From Candidatus Thorarchaeota archaeon (lineage in GTDB: Archaea > Asgardarchaeota > Thorarchaeia > Thorarchaeales > Thorarchaeaceae), in the NCBI GenBank assembly GCA_029855935.1, contig JAGSHN010000019.1, positions 41,216 through 105,215 on the forward strand: 64,000 nt of DNA, in the 5' to 3' direction. The first letter of the stretch is position 1; every line of letters starts with the position of its first letter. Below are positions 50,813-58,847 of this stretch, one piece after another. Below the pieces are notes generated by a model. The model worked only from the letters and a program-made list of their open reading frames with translations. It had not been told where the DNA came from and ran no database searches. The translations under genes and the position numbers were made by a program.

Positions 50813-52081
50813 TCAGGGTCCGAGCTTCGTGTGCACCACCTGCCCTGCCACTATCACCGTGTGAATGAGATTTGTGGCGAATCTGTAGGCCAGGTACTCG
50901 GGGTTTGGACAGTCGAGGACTATGATGTCGGCCCGTTTGCCTACCTCTATGGAGCCCAGCTGGTGCGCACGGTCAATCGCGTGAGCCGCATTGATCGTTG
51001 TGGCCGAGATTGCCTCTCTTGGGAACATCTTCATCTTGTAGCAGGCGAGGGCGATGGTGAAAAACATTGACTCATTGGCACAGTTGGGGTTGAAGTCTGT
51101 GGCAAGGGCAACAGGAAGCCCCATCTCAATCATATCGCGTGCGCGGGCGTAGTCGGTGTCAAGACTGAAGGCAGTCGCAGGAAGCAGAGTGGCAATCGTT
51201 CCTGCAAGACGCATCGCCTCAAGGTCATCATCCGATGCCATCAGCAGATGGTCGGCCGACACTGCACCAACCTCGGCGGCAAGGCCAGCACCTCCCAGAT
51301 GGACAATCTCGTCAGCGTGAACCTTCAGTTTCATCCCCGCGCTCTTGGCTGCGAGGAGTATTCTCCGTGACTGCTCGATGTCGAAGACTCCTCTCTCACA
51401 GAACACGTCACAGAACTCGGCAAGACCCGCCTTGGCCACCGAGGGTATCATCTCGTCAACAACGAGGTCCACGTAGTCGTCCGTTCGTCCCTTGTATTCT
51501 GGTGGTACCGCGTGGGCCCCGAGAAAAGTTGTCACAATCTCTGAGGGGAGCATCTCTCTGAGTCTCTGTGCTGCTGCGAGCATCTTCATCTCGTGTTCCG
51601 TGCTAAGGCCGTACCCGCTCTTGACCTCGATAGTCGTTGTACCGAGGGTGAGCATTCCATCTGCAAATGAGAAGGCTATCTTGGCAAGTTCGTCCTCTGA
51701 TGCCGCCCGTGTGGCTCTCAGAGTGTTGAGGATCCCGCCCCCAGCCTCAAGGATCTCCATGTAGGTCTTACCTGCCAATTTCATTGCAAAGTCGTTCTCG
51801 CGCGACCCGGCAAAGACAAGATGAGTGTGGCTGTCCACGAACCCGGGCATTGCAAACATACCGGGAAACTCGACCTCCAGCATCTCCGGTGCTGGCTCAT
51901 CGATCTGACTGACGACATCCTGTGTAGGTCCGACAGATACTATTCTGCCTCTCTCTATGGCGATCGCAGCGTCCTCTATGATTTCGAGTTCCCTCAGATC
52001 CTCACCGGTCTTCGGTGAGTCCGTGTGTCCAGCCAGCGTCGCCAGTTGTCCTATGTGTTTCAACACGAGGTCGGGTCGCAT
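50813..52081 (-). CDS. hutI: Imidazolonepropionase
   Basis: A 422-residue amidohydrolase that opens the imidazolone ring to formimino-glutamate, the third step of histidine breakdown. Metal-binding HTH is in GFVDSHTHLVFAGSREND, with further ligands in LGAHAVPPEYKG, KVHADEIVHLGGAGLA and SADHLLMASDD, and the last Asp in ALATDFNPN. It is convergent with hutH, 48 bases away. No gene for the fourth step (formiminoglutamase or formimidoyltransferase) is in the window. Confidence 0.96.
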   Translation of the reverse strand: MRPDLVLKHIGQLATLAGHTDSPKTGEDLRELEIIEDAAIAIERGRIVSVGPTQDVVSQIDEPAPEMLEVEFPGMFAMPGFVDSHTHLVFAGSRENDFAMKLAGKTYMEILEAGGGILNTLRATRAASEDELAKIAFSFADGMLTLGTTTIEVKSGYGLSTEHEMKMLAAAQRLREMLPSEIVTTFLGAHAVPPEYKGRTDDYVDLVVDEMIPSVAKAGLAEFCDVFCERGVFDIEQSRRILLAAKSAGMKLKVHADEIVHLGGAGLAAEVGAVSADHLLMASDDDLEAMRLAGTIATLLPATAFSLDTDYARARDMIEMGLPVALATDFNPNCANESMFFTIALACYKMKMFPREAISATTINAAHAIDRAHQLGSIEVGKRADIIVLDCPNPEYLAYRFATNLIHTVIVAGQVVHTKLGP

Positions 52082-52174
52082 CCTGTTTCTCCCTGTCCTG
52101 CCTCGCTATCACGCCCTAATTTGAGTTGTGCCGTCTGGACTTCAGAGTTCAGCTGACGGGCCCTCACTGCGGTG

Positions 52175-52182
52175 AATTAATA
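52175..52182 (+). promoter_or_regulatory. TATA-like element before the phosphoribosyltransferase
   Basis: AATTAATA lies 48-55 bases before the ATG at 52230, in the gap divergent from hutI. Confidence 0.45.
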
Positions 52183-52229
52183 TGCCGCCAGCAGGTGCCT
52201 GACTCAGAGAACTGAGGCTGAGATGCGTC

Positions 52230-52811
52230 ATGGAGTACTTGGTGCTGGGCTGGGACGACATCTACAATCTGACCCTGCAGCTCTCCGAGAGGATAGTCGA
52301 GAGTAGCTACGAGCCCAACGTGATTGTGGGGATTGCACGTGGAGGATGGATTCCGGCGAGAATCCTGTCCGACGTGCTCTATACTCAGACGATGTGGAAC
52401 GTTCGCATCGAGTACTATACCGAGCTCGGGATACGAGGTCCCGAGCCACGAGTGACCCAGCCTCTGTCTGTTCCTCTTGAGGGCAAGCGCATTCTTCTCG
52501 TTGACGAGGTGGCGGACACTGGTGAGAGCCTGAGTCATGCTGTCGACTACGTCCGTTCTCTCGATGTCGCTGATGTCCGTACGGCTGTCTTGCACCTCAA
52601 GCCGGCATCGATGATCCGCCCGGACTACTACATCCAGGAGGTCAATGCCTGGATAGTCTATCCGTGGGAGATACGCGAGTCGATAATCGCGCTTGTCAAG
52701 GAATTCCGCCGACAGGACCCGACGCTCACCCTGAAGGACATCCGTGACCGTCTCGTCTTCGAGGTGGGGTTCGACCCGACACTCGCCGACTACTTCATTA
52801 AGCGGCTCTGA
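52230..52811 (+). CDS. Phosphoribosyltransferase (archaeal Gpt-like)
   Basis: A 193-residue type I phosphoribosyltransferase. The PRPP-binding motif is RILLVDEVADTGESL, preceded by the PPi loop VGIARGGWIPAR. The family transfers ribose-5-phosphate from PRPP to a purine base; archaeal members of this length are often annotated as guanine/hypoxanthine or Gpt-like enzymes. The base cannot be told from the sequence. It is 15 bases upstream of the Cgi121 gene. Confidence 0.87.
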   Translation: MEYLVLGWDDIYNLTLQLSERIVESSYEPNVIVGIARGGWIPARILSDVLYTQTMWNVRIEYYTELGIRGPEPRVTQPLSVPLEGKRILLVDEVADTGESLSHAVDYVRSLDVADVRTAVLHLKPASMIRPDYYIQEVNAWIVYPWEIRESIIALVKEFRRQDPTLTLKDIRDRLVFEVGFDPTLADYFIKRL

Positions 52812-52826
52812 TGTCCCCTCCTCGTG

Positions 52827-53408
52827 ATGATTATCGAGACGCTCATACACGGCTCCAAGGAGCTCAAGGTCGGTATCTCAGAGCTTGACAACCGTGCTGG
52901 TCTGACTGACTCGCAGATGATCGATGTGGCACGTCACGCCTCTGAGGGGTTGCTTGCGCTGCGCCTCTTCGACCCCGCCAATATTGCAGCGCCCATCCAC
53001 GTACTGTCTGCGGCACAGAATGCGCTGAATGCGTGGCTCGGCGACTATGCGATCACACGATCTCTCGACCTTGAGATAGTGGTCTATGCCTCTGCTCAGC
53101 GTCAGATCGACCGTGCGCTTGCGCTGTTGGGCCTCAGACCAGGCCTCTCCACCGTGGGTGTCGTGATGATTGGTAGTTCCGAGACTGACCTCAAGGCCGC
53201 GCTTGCAAGGCTGTCATCAGACATTGGTCCCGAGAGACCGACTCCGTTTGCCCCCACCGAGGAGCGACTGAAACGGGTTGCCGAGGCCTTTGGAGTCTCC
53301 GAGTCTGAGATTGATATTCTGGCCGGCGGCCGAACTGTTGAGGAACGTGTTGAAGCGCTTGCACGATGTGTCGTCGGTCGTGTGTCGGTGGTCGCCGTCG
53401 AGTCCTAG
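52827..53408 (+). CDS. KEOPS complex subunit Cgi121
   Basis: A 193-residue protein. IHVLSAAQNALNAWLG and SLDLEIVVYASAQRQIDRAL are characteristic of Cgi121, the tRNA-CCA-end-binding subunit of KEOPS; the C-terminal PFAPTEERLKRVAEAFGVSE is a further helical part. KEOPS attaches threonylcarbamoyl to A37 of tRNA. It ends overlapping the THUMP gene by 4 bases (convergent). Confidence 0.85.
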   Translation: MIIETLIHGSKELKVGISELDNRAGLTDSQMIDVARHASEGLLALRLFDPANIAAPIHVLSAAQNALNAWLGDYAITRSLDLEIVVYASAQRQIDRALALLGLRPGLSTVGVVMIGSSETDLKAALARLSSDIGPERPTPFAPTEERLKRVAEAFGVSESEIDILAGGRTVEERVEALARCVVGRVSVVAVES

Positions 53409-53938
53409 TACTGGTCATCACGCATCGTCATTATTGAGAGGATGTCCTTCTCGGGGACAAGGACCGAGACACCCGTCCACTCTCCCACCACCTCAATCCA
53501 CACAGTCCTGTCGGGATTGTCCAGATTGACCTCTCTGTTGATGAGTGGTGCGACCTCGTTGATGATATCCCCACCTCTCAGCTCCGTATGCCTAGTGCGG
53601 ACCGTGATTCTGAACGTCTCCATTTCGGCTATCTTGTTGCCAAGTTCCTCCACCGCTGCCTTGATACTGTCAATCTCTGTGGGGACGCATCTCTCAAGCG
53701 GGATGAACTTTATTGCGAACCGGAACTGATAGGGGTTCTCCTCAGCAATCTCTCTCAGCCTACGGACGACCTCGAAGGGGTCCAGCGAGGTCTTGGACGC
53801 CAAGAGGCCTGTCACTCGTGTCCGATGCACTCTCAGCCGCTCGTCTCCGAGGAGGTCACCGACGAAGTACTGTACCTCCGACTGGGCTGCACGTTCACGG
53901 TTTCGTGGACAGGCTATGAGCAGGTTGTATTCGGCCAT
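53405..53938 (-). CDS. THUMP domain protein (Tan1-like)
   Basis: A 177-residue RNA-binding protein. The start AEYNLLIACPRNRERAAQSE and the THUMP core (FAIKFIPLERCVPTEIDSIK, then TFRITVRTRHTELRGGDII and LDNPDRTVWIEVVG) resemble Tan1/archaeal THUMP proteins, which assist acetylation of tRNA C12. No methyltransferase domain is attached. It is 9 bases downstream of sua5 on the same strand. Confidence 0.85.
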   Translation of the reverse strand: MAEYNLLIACPRNRERAAQSEVQYFVGDLLGDERLRVHRTRVTGLLASKTSLDPFEVVRRLREIAEENPYQFRFAIKFIPLERCVPTEIDSIKAAVEELGNKIAEMETFRITVRTRHTELRGGDIINEVAPLINREVNLDNPDRTVWIEVVGEWTGVSVLVPEKDILSIMTMRDDQY

Positions 53939-53947
53939 ATCATCAAC

Positions 53948-54658
53948 TCAGCTCTCGTGATGGATGATTCTTGCTGTCCAGAGTTCCATTGCAGCGGCGT
54001 CGCTGCGGAGTACTCTTGTCAGGTTCTCTATTGAGATGGCGCCCTCTCGATACACCCTGATACTGGCTGGGGTATTGCCATCCACTCTCACGATGGTGGA
54101 GTTGGCAGTCGCGCTCGAACGACCGCCATCAATATAGAGATCCACCTCATCACCGAGCTGCAGTCTCGCACTATCGACGTCAAAGGGAGTGGGTCCACCG
54201 CTGATGTTCGCACTGGTCCCCACTATGGGAGCGCCTATTCGCCTTGCCATCCCCCGCGGAATCACGTGGTCTGGAACGCGGATGGCGATGCTCTCGTGCC
54301 TTCCTCTGATGCGCGGACTGACCTCTCGCGACGGACACACAATCATCGTCAGGGCGCCAGGCCAGAAGAGTCTCGCCAGAGCGAGTTCGAGGCCGTAGAA
54401 ATCGTGGTACTCCTTGCACTGCTCAAGGTCGTGAAAGAGTAGTGGCAGTCCCATCAGTGGATCTCTGTGCTTGACTTGAATGAGCCTGTCAACAGCTGCG
54501 TCAATCCCGGGGTCACAGCCTATCCCATAGCTCGTGTCAGTGGGATAGACTACAAGACCGCCTCTCTCGAGTACCTGCACAGCCTCATCGAGTATCGGGG
54601 TCAGGTCGCCTCCCTCTGAGTACGTCACGACCTTGCTCGACAAATAGACCACATGCAT
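53948..54658 (-). CDS. Threonylcarbamoyl-AMP synthase (Sua5/YrdC)
   Basis: A 236-residue YrdC-domain protein from ATG 54658, chosen because GGAGG lies 7 bases before it; the upstream ATG at 54718 would extend into the intergenic region. GGLVVYPTDTSYGIGCDP, KHRDPLMGLPLLFHDLEQC, and GTSANISGGPTPF are family signatures. It lacks the usual C-terminal Sua5 domain, so it is a short TsaC-type enzyme. It supplies threonylcarbamoyl-AMP for KEOPS; Cgi121 and Pcc1 are in the same window. Confidence 0.92.
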   Translation of the reverse strand: MHVVYLSSKVVTYSEGGDLTPILDEAVQVLERGGLVVYPTDTSYGIGCDPGIDAAVDRLIQVKHRDPLMGLPLLFHDLEQCKEYHDFYGLELALARLFWPGALTMIVCPSREVSPRIRGRHESIAIRVPDHVIPRGMARRIGAPIVGTSANISGGPTPFDVDSARLQLGDEVDLYIDGGRSSATANSTIVRVDGNTPASIRVYREGAISIENLTRVLRSDAAAMELWTARIIHHES

Positions 54659-54732
54659 AGCCCTGCCTCCAAATACACTTATGGGCCTTGCGCTCAGCTG
54701 GATGGTGGGGAACCGCAACGGCGACGAATAGG

Positions 54733-55833
54733 ATGAGAGATGCTCGACTCACCGGTGTCATTCTGGCGGCCGGGCGCGGCGAGAGGCTTAGACCGCTCAC
54801 CGACACAGTCCCAAAGGCGTTGATTCCCGTTGTTGGTAGACCCCTCCTCATGCGTATTCTCGAGGCGTTGAGAGAGGCCTCTGTGGAGCGAGTCGTTGTG
54901 GGCACGGGTTGGCTGGCGGACAGGGTCATTCATTACGTCCGGGATGAACTGGGGTCCGACGTGATGAACGTGCAGGCCGTCCCAGTTCCTGACTACGTTG
55001 TGGGACCTCTAATGACGTTCGTGAGAGCAGTCTCTACAGTGATTGATGCGGACAGCGGTTTGGAAGAGAATGATGGCAGTGATGACGAAGAGGCGGCTCT
55101 CATAGTATTCCCGGGCGACTGCCTGCTGCCGCCCTCTGTCGCACAGGTCCTTGTCAATGAGGTGGACAGGCTCTCTGAGGAGTGTCCTGTCATTGTCGCC
55201 GTCGCAGAGTCTGGCACGGGCGCAGAGGTGTATGGCACAGACGATGGTGTCCTCACCGGGTTGGGCCGTGCCGTTCGACCGGAGGGGACACTGGTGGGAC
55301 GTAGTGCGATGGGCATTGCCGTCTCTCGGAGGTCTGTTGGTGTCTTCTCTGCCGCTCTTGACAGCGGGCTCACAAGGCTCGCTGACGTCATCAATATGAT
55401 GATCACCAGAGACACGTCCCCCAGGTTCGTCCAGGTTGAGAACGAGTTCCCGGTTGTCGACATTGACACCCCCTCCAGCCTACTGATGGCTGTGCGTGAG
55501 GTACTCAGCAGGCCTGACCTGGTACCAATCCAAGATGGAGTCTTTGTGCCAGGGGGTGACGTCATAGATGTGGGACATGACCTCGTTCTCTCGATGCAGA
55601 CATCCATAGATGCTGGCACGGGTCTTCACGGCCCTGTCTATATTGGTCAAGGATGCAATATCGAGGGGGGCTCGCGTATTGGGCCCTGGGCGTGCATCGA
55701 GGGGGGTTCAGTCATCGGGCGCAACTGCACGATGCACGATGCACTTGTGCTCAGTGGCTCATCAGTCCCCGACGGGGCTCTTCTGTCCAACACAATCGTC
55801 TTCGGCGACATAGTACTGAGGAGTGATGAATGA
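54733..55833 (+). CDS. Nucleotidyltransferase with C-terminal hexapeptide repeats
   Basis: A 366-residue sugar-phosphate nucleotidyltransferase. Catalytic N-terminal GVILAAGRGERLRPLTD and PKALIPVVGRPLL form the nucleotide-binding signature. VFPGDCLLPPS holds the metal-binding Asp. The C-terminal 80 residues carry left-handed beta-helix repeats (PVYIGQGCNIEGG, RIGPWACIEGG, VIGRNCTM). It may form CDP- or dTDP-activated alcohols. The ATG at 54733 is preferred over ATG 54688. It overlaps the CDP-alcohol transferase gene, implying a two-step pathway. Confidence 0.87.
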   Translation: MRDARLTGVILAAGRGERLRPLTDTVPKALIPVVGRPLLMRILEALREASVERVVVGTGWLADRVIHYVRDELGSDVMNVQAVPVPDYVVGPLMTFVRAVSTVIDADSGLEENDGSDDEEAALIVFPGDCLLPPSVAQVLVNEVDRLSEECPVIVAVAESGTGAEVYGTDDGVLTGLGRAVRPEGTLVGRSAMGIAVSRRSVGVFSAALDSGLTRLADVINMMITRDTSPRFVQVENEFPVVDIDTPSSLLMAVREVLSRPDLVPIQDGVFVPGGDVIDVGHDLVLSMQTSIDAGTGLHGPVYIGQGCNIEGGSRIGPWACIEGGSVIGRNCTMHDALVLSGSSVPDGALLSNTIVFGDIVLRSDE

Positions 55834-56455
55834 GTTGCCAAGCAGGTTTCGTCTTCGACGTGTCTTTAGAGGCGTGGTTCTCGCCATAGCCCGCCCTCTT
55901 GCATCACGCGGTGTCAACCCCGACGCAATCAGCTACCTGACTCTGCTGACTGCCTACGCTGGTGGTCTGCTTCTGCTGCTGTTTCAACACCAACCGGTCT
56001 TCGGCGTCTTTGTGTTTCTCACAGGCCTGTTTGATGGAGTGGATGGTGCAGTGGCACGGCTGAGTGGGAGGTCCTCGCCGATGGGTCCCCTTTTGGACTC
56101 GGTGGTGGACAAGGTCGCCGAGGTCACGCTCATACTGTTCATTGCATTGAGCCTTCCTGAGGTGGTGATTCTCGGAGTCTCCGTACCAGTCTGGTGTGTC
56201 CTGTGCGTTTCAGGCTGGCTGCTGACCAGCTATACACGTTGTCGTGCTGAGTCGCTGGGCGTGAGTGACCTTGACATTGGTCTTGGAGCGCGGTCTGAAC
56301 GCCTCTTCACGTTGTTCGTGTTTTCGGTCTTCTGGCTTCTCAGGTGGGGACTTGTGGTTGTGACCCTGCTTGGAATCGGCACTGCAGCATACCGTTTTCG
56401 TCACTACAGTGAGGAGCTGCAGCAGGCCACGCGATCGGATCTTGAACAGGCGTAG
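55826..56455 (+). CDS. CDP-alcohol phosphatidyltransferase family protein
   Basis: A 209-residue membrane enzyme. The family motif DG-x2-A-R-x8-G-x3-D-x3-D is fully present in DGVDGAVARLSGRSSPMG plus LLDSVVDKVAE. About five hydrophobic helices surround it. Members join CDP-activated alcohols to lipid or inositol-type acceptors. Paired with a nucleotidyltransferase (8-base overlap), it resembles the IPCT/DIPPS pair that makes di-inositol phosphate and the archaetidylinositol phosphate route; which product applies here is open. Confidence 0.88.
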   Translation: MNELPSRFRLRRVFRGVVLAIARPLASRGVNPDAISYLTLLTAYAGGLLLLLFQHQPVFGVFVFLTGLFDGVDGAVARLSGRSSPMGPLLDSVVDKVAEVTLILFIALSLPEVVILGVSVPVWCVLCVSGWLLTSYTRCRAESLGVSDLDIGLGARSERLFTLFVFSVFWLLRWGLVVVTLLGIGTAAYRFRHYSEELQQATRSDLEQA

Positions 56456-56735
56456 GAGAATTGGACACATCAATGGTGCAGCTGAGCACGACATCTGACT
56501 GATGAGAGAGCCTGTTCTATGTCACGCTGATGACGACTGGTGGTCGGTGCTGTGACGAAGTCGGGAACAAGAGCGTAGAGCCATCTCTGTGGGGCGCGAC
56601 CTGTCTATGTCCATTTGCAGCCCCACGCGACTGATAGACGCAATAGTATCCGCACCGGGCCTGCTTGCAGCCTCTATCAGCACGCCTCTGAGACTTGCCG
56701 AGCCGCAAGAATGGGAGAGAGTCGGCCGTGACACG

Positions 56736-56987
56736 GTAGGGCTTGGAGTGTCTCTCGAAGAAACTCCAGATGACTTCAGGTGCATCCGCATCGCGGCCTG
56801 TATTGCCAATCGCCTTGGAGGACAGACACTGGTACACGCCCGGCCATATGTGACCACCACCCTCAATATCATACAACACCATCTCCGCTTCACCATTGTC
56901 ATCGCTGTAGCGAACACAGTGGATTCGTGTACCGGCCCCCGGGTAGATGTCCGGGAGCCAAGACCCGACGGTCTGTTCCAGCAGTTG
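56736..56987 (-). pseudogene. Remnant of a polyhydroxybutyrate-depolymerase/LpqC-type esterase
   Basis: Translating the minus strand after the stop at 56988-56990 gives 84 residues containing VLYDIEGGGHIWPGVYQ and DADAPEVIWSFFERHS, which match the conserved C-terminal end (EGGGHTWPGG, then DIDASEVIWEFF) of this secreted hydrolase family, with the catalytic His. No N-terminal part, start codon or GxSxGG nucleophile is found in the frame; only the last ~80 residues survive. It lies in an 814-base stretch (56456-57269) with no intact gene, so this is a decaying locus. Confidence 0.65.
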
Positions 56988-57269
56988 TTATGATCGGCCC
57001 GGTACTCACTGCACGGGCTGCCCCGCTGCCCGAGGAACAGGTGATGGTGACCGTAGTGACCGCCACCACTCCGCATCCTATCGCGCTCTCCACGAACAAT
57101 ATCCATCAGCGCTCCCTACTAGTTGCTGAGGCATTGTCAGTCCGGTGGAAGTTTGCAACCCCCAGACCAGAGTACAACAAACTTGTAGCCAGCCTCTCTC
57201 GACAGTCGAGGACTCCCGGCACCATCATACTTAAGAGCGACCCTAATCTCGGCGCAGTCCAGAGACGTA
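56988..57269. other. Non-coding remainder of the decayed locus before 57270
   Basis: Several short open frames cross this stretch but none resembles a protein I recognise and none has a convincing ribosome site. CTTAAGA at about 57228-57235 is a TATA-like element for the gene at 57270. Confidence 0.3.
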
Positions 57270-57704
57270 ATGGAGCAAGGACTCATGCCCATCTTCAGAG
57301 CTGACCACTATCTTCTTGCAGATATTGCGGATCCGACTGACATCAAGGAGGACGCTGAGAGAATCCTTGAGGGTCTGAAGGACATCCCCGTTCTCAAGGA
57401 CCTCGCAATGGTCTCGAAACGTCTTGAGGGGGCCTCGTGGATGGAGATACTCGGTCGCGTGGATATCCCCGAGGGGTCCAAGGCATTCTGGGCGATGGTG
57501 AAAAAGGAGGCAACCGAGAGAGAGCCTTACAATCTCTTCGTCAGAGTCGATGTCAATGCTGAGGCAGACGACATAGAGAGTGCGAGGGCGAAGGTGAAGA
57601 AGTGGATTGAGACCGAGTGGGTCCCAAAGATTGAGGCAAGGATTCCGCTCAAGAACGTGAGGGTGCTCCGCCCAGAAGAGATCTATATGCCTCCACTGAA
57701 GTGA
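57270..57704 (+). CDS. Conserved-looking soluble protein, function unknown
   Basis: A 144-residue protein with alternating helix and strand: FRADHYLLADIADPTDIKED, a helix ERILEGLKDIPVLKDLAMV, then YNLFVRVDVNAEADDIESAR and IPLKNVRVLRPEEIYMPPLK. No cofactor motif. Codon use and acidic/basic balance look like neighbouring real genes, and a TATA-like CTTAAGA precedes it. ATG 57285 is an alternative start. No family is recognised. Confidence 0.65.
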   Translation: MEQGLMPIFRADHYLLADIADPTDIKEDAERILEGLKDIPVLKDLAMVSKRLEGASWMEILGRVDIPEGSKAFWAMVKKEATEREPYNLFVRVDVNAEADDIESARAKVKKWIETEWVPKIEARIPLKNVRVLRPEEIYMPPLK

Positions 57705-57717
57705 GCCTGTCAGACTG

Positions 57718-58734
57718 CTAATCGGTCACACGCAGCAGATAGATGGTATTCATCACAGCCTGTACTATCTCTCTATGCCCGTCACCGTCGACGTCACCGA
57801 CTGCGACGAGCGCGTCCGCTGCGCGTCTACGCGTCTTGATTGAGGCCTCCTCCACCAGCCGTCGTCCATCCAGCGAGAAGATACTTAGCAGCGAGTTCGT
57901 CTGCGTCAGAACCACCTGACCCGGCGAGGGAGCACCATCCGTTATCCTATCGACGACAACAGCGCTGACCGGACCCGGTGCCCGAATGTTGTCGTAGATC
58001 TCTATTCCCGTGGGGCCAGAACCGAAGACCGTGACGTTCCTATCGGCCACCGCCACTATCTCGTCCAGCCGACCCCCCGTGATCTGTCCAGTGGCGACAA
58101 TGTTCACTGGTCCTCTTGCCCGGAACTTCCCAATCTCATGCAGCCTGTCATCCGCATACTGATAGACAAAGATATGCTCACTGTCATCACCAAAGACGAA
58201 TCTGGAGTAGGGCAGGCTTCTACTACGGAACGGTGCTATTGAGAAGACGGGTCTCTCGACGACCTTGTGGGCGAGCTTGTCAAGTGTGTCTGAGAACCAT
58301 CCAAAACATCGGAGTGCGTTGTCATCGGTTGAGACTATCACTTCCGCCTTCTCGTCGCCCACCATATTCCCCACACAGACCGCCGTCGGCATAGTCCTGA
58401 GCGGACAAGCGCACATCTCAGTTATGTTATCGCCACCCAGCCCCACCACACGCAGGCTCGTATCCATCCCGCCAATCACTATGTCTGGTTGGCCGTCCCC
58501 GGTCACATCACCTATCGCCATCGCGGCCACGGGAGGGAGATTGGCGAGCCTCACGACCTCCACAAAGGAGCCCTCGTTCCCGAGCCGCATGATCCGGACT
58601 GCACCGTCTATGGTGGTCACGACCAACTCATCACGGTTGTCCCCTGTGACATCAACGAGGGCAATCGAAGTCACTGTTTCTCTCAGTGAGTGTTCGGAGA
58701 CCATGTGTATCTCTGTCACAGGGTGCACCACCAA
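57718..58734 (-). CDS. FG-GAP/VCBS-type beta-propeller protein without signal peptide
   Basis: A 338-residue protein with about six repeats of the type ALVDVTGDNRDELVVTT, AIGDVTGDGQPDIVIGG, GNMVGDEKAEVIVST and AVGDVDGDGHREIVQA, each ending with a strand like VRIMRL or LLSIFSL. The DxTGDGxxDIV loops bind Ca in FG-GAP propellers. There is no signal peptide or membrane helix, so unlike most archaeal FG-GAP proteins it should be cytosolic. In eukaryotes intracellular propellers of this kind occur in BBSome and KICSTOR (ITFG2) subunits; a relationship here is only a hypothesis. The start is TTG 58734 or a GTG just after it; ATG 58704 would cut the first strand. Confidence 0.75.
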   Translation of the reverse strand: MVVHPVTEIHMVSEHSLRETVTSIALVDVTGDNRDELVVTTIDGAVRIMRLGNEGSFVEVVRLANLPPVAAMAIGDVTGDGQPDIVIGGMDTSLRVVGLGGDNITEMCACPLRTMPTAVCVGNMVGDEKAEVIVSTDDNALRCFGWFSDTLDKLAHKVVERPVFSIAPFRSRSLPYSRFVFGDDSEHIFVYQYADDRLHEIGKFRARGPVNIVATGQITGGRLDEIVAVADRNVTVFGSGPTGIEIYDNIRAPGPVSAVVVDRITDGAPSPGQVVLTQTNSLLSIFSLDGRRLVEEASIKTRRRAADALVAVGDVDGDGHREIVQAVMNTIYLLRVTD

Positions 58735-58773
58735 GGACTTGCGCGGCCCTTGGCGACTTCAGACCGAGCGGGA

Positions 58774-58780
58774 TTTAAGA
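58774..58780 (+). promoter_or_regulatory. TATA-like element of the 58848 gene
   Basis: TTTAAGA places transcription start near 58805. That excludes the upstream in-frame start at 58782 and supports ATG 58848. The reverse strand also reads TCTTAAA, so it might serve the divergent propeller gene too. Confidence 0.45.
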
Positions 58781-58847
58781 GTTGTTCCGTGAGGCTAGAG
58801 TGGACACTTGGGTCAACAGGCCAACGATAGTCTCGAGACGAAGTGAT

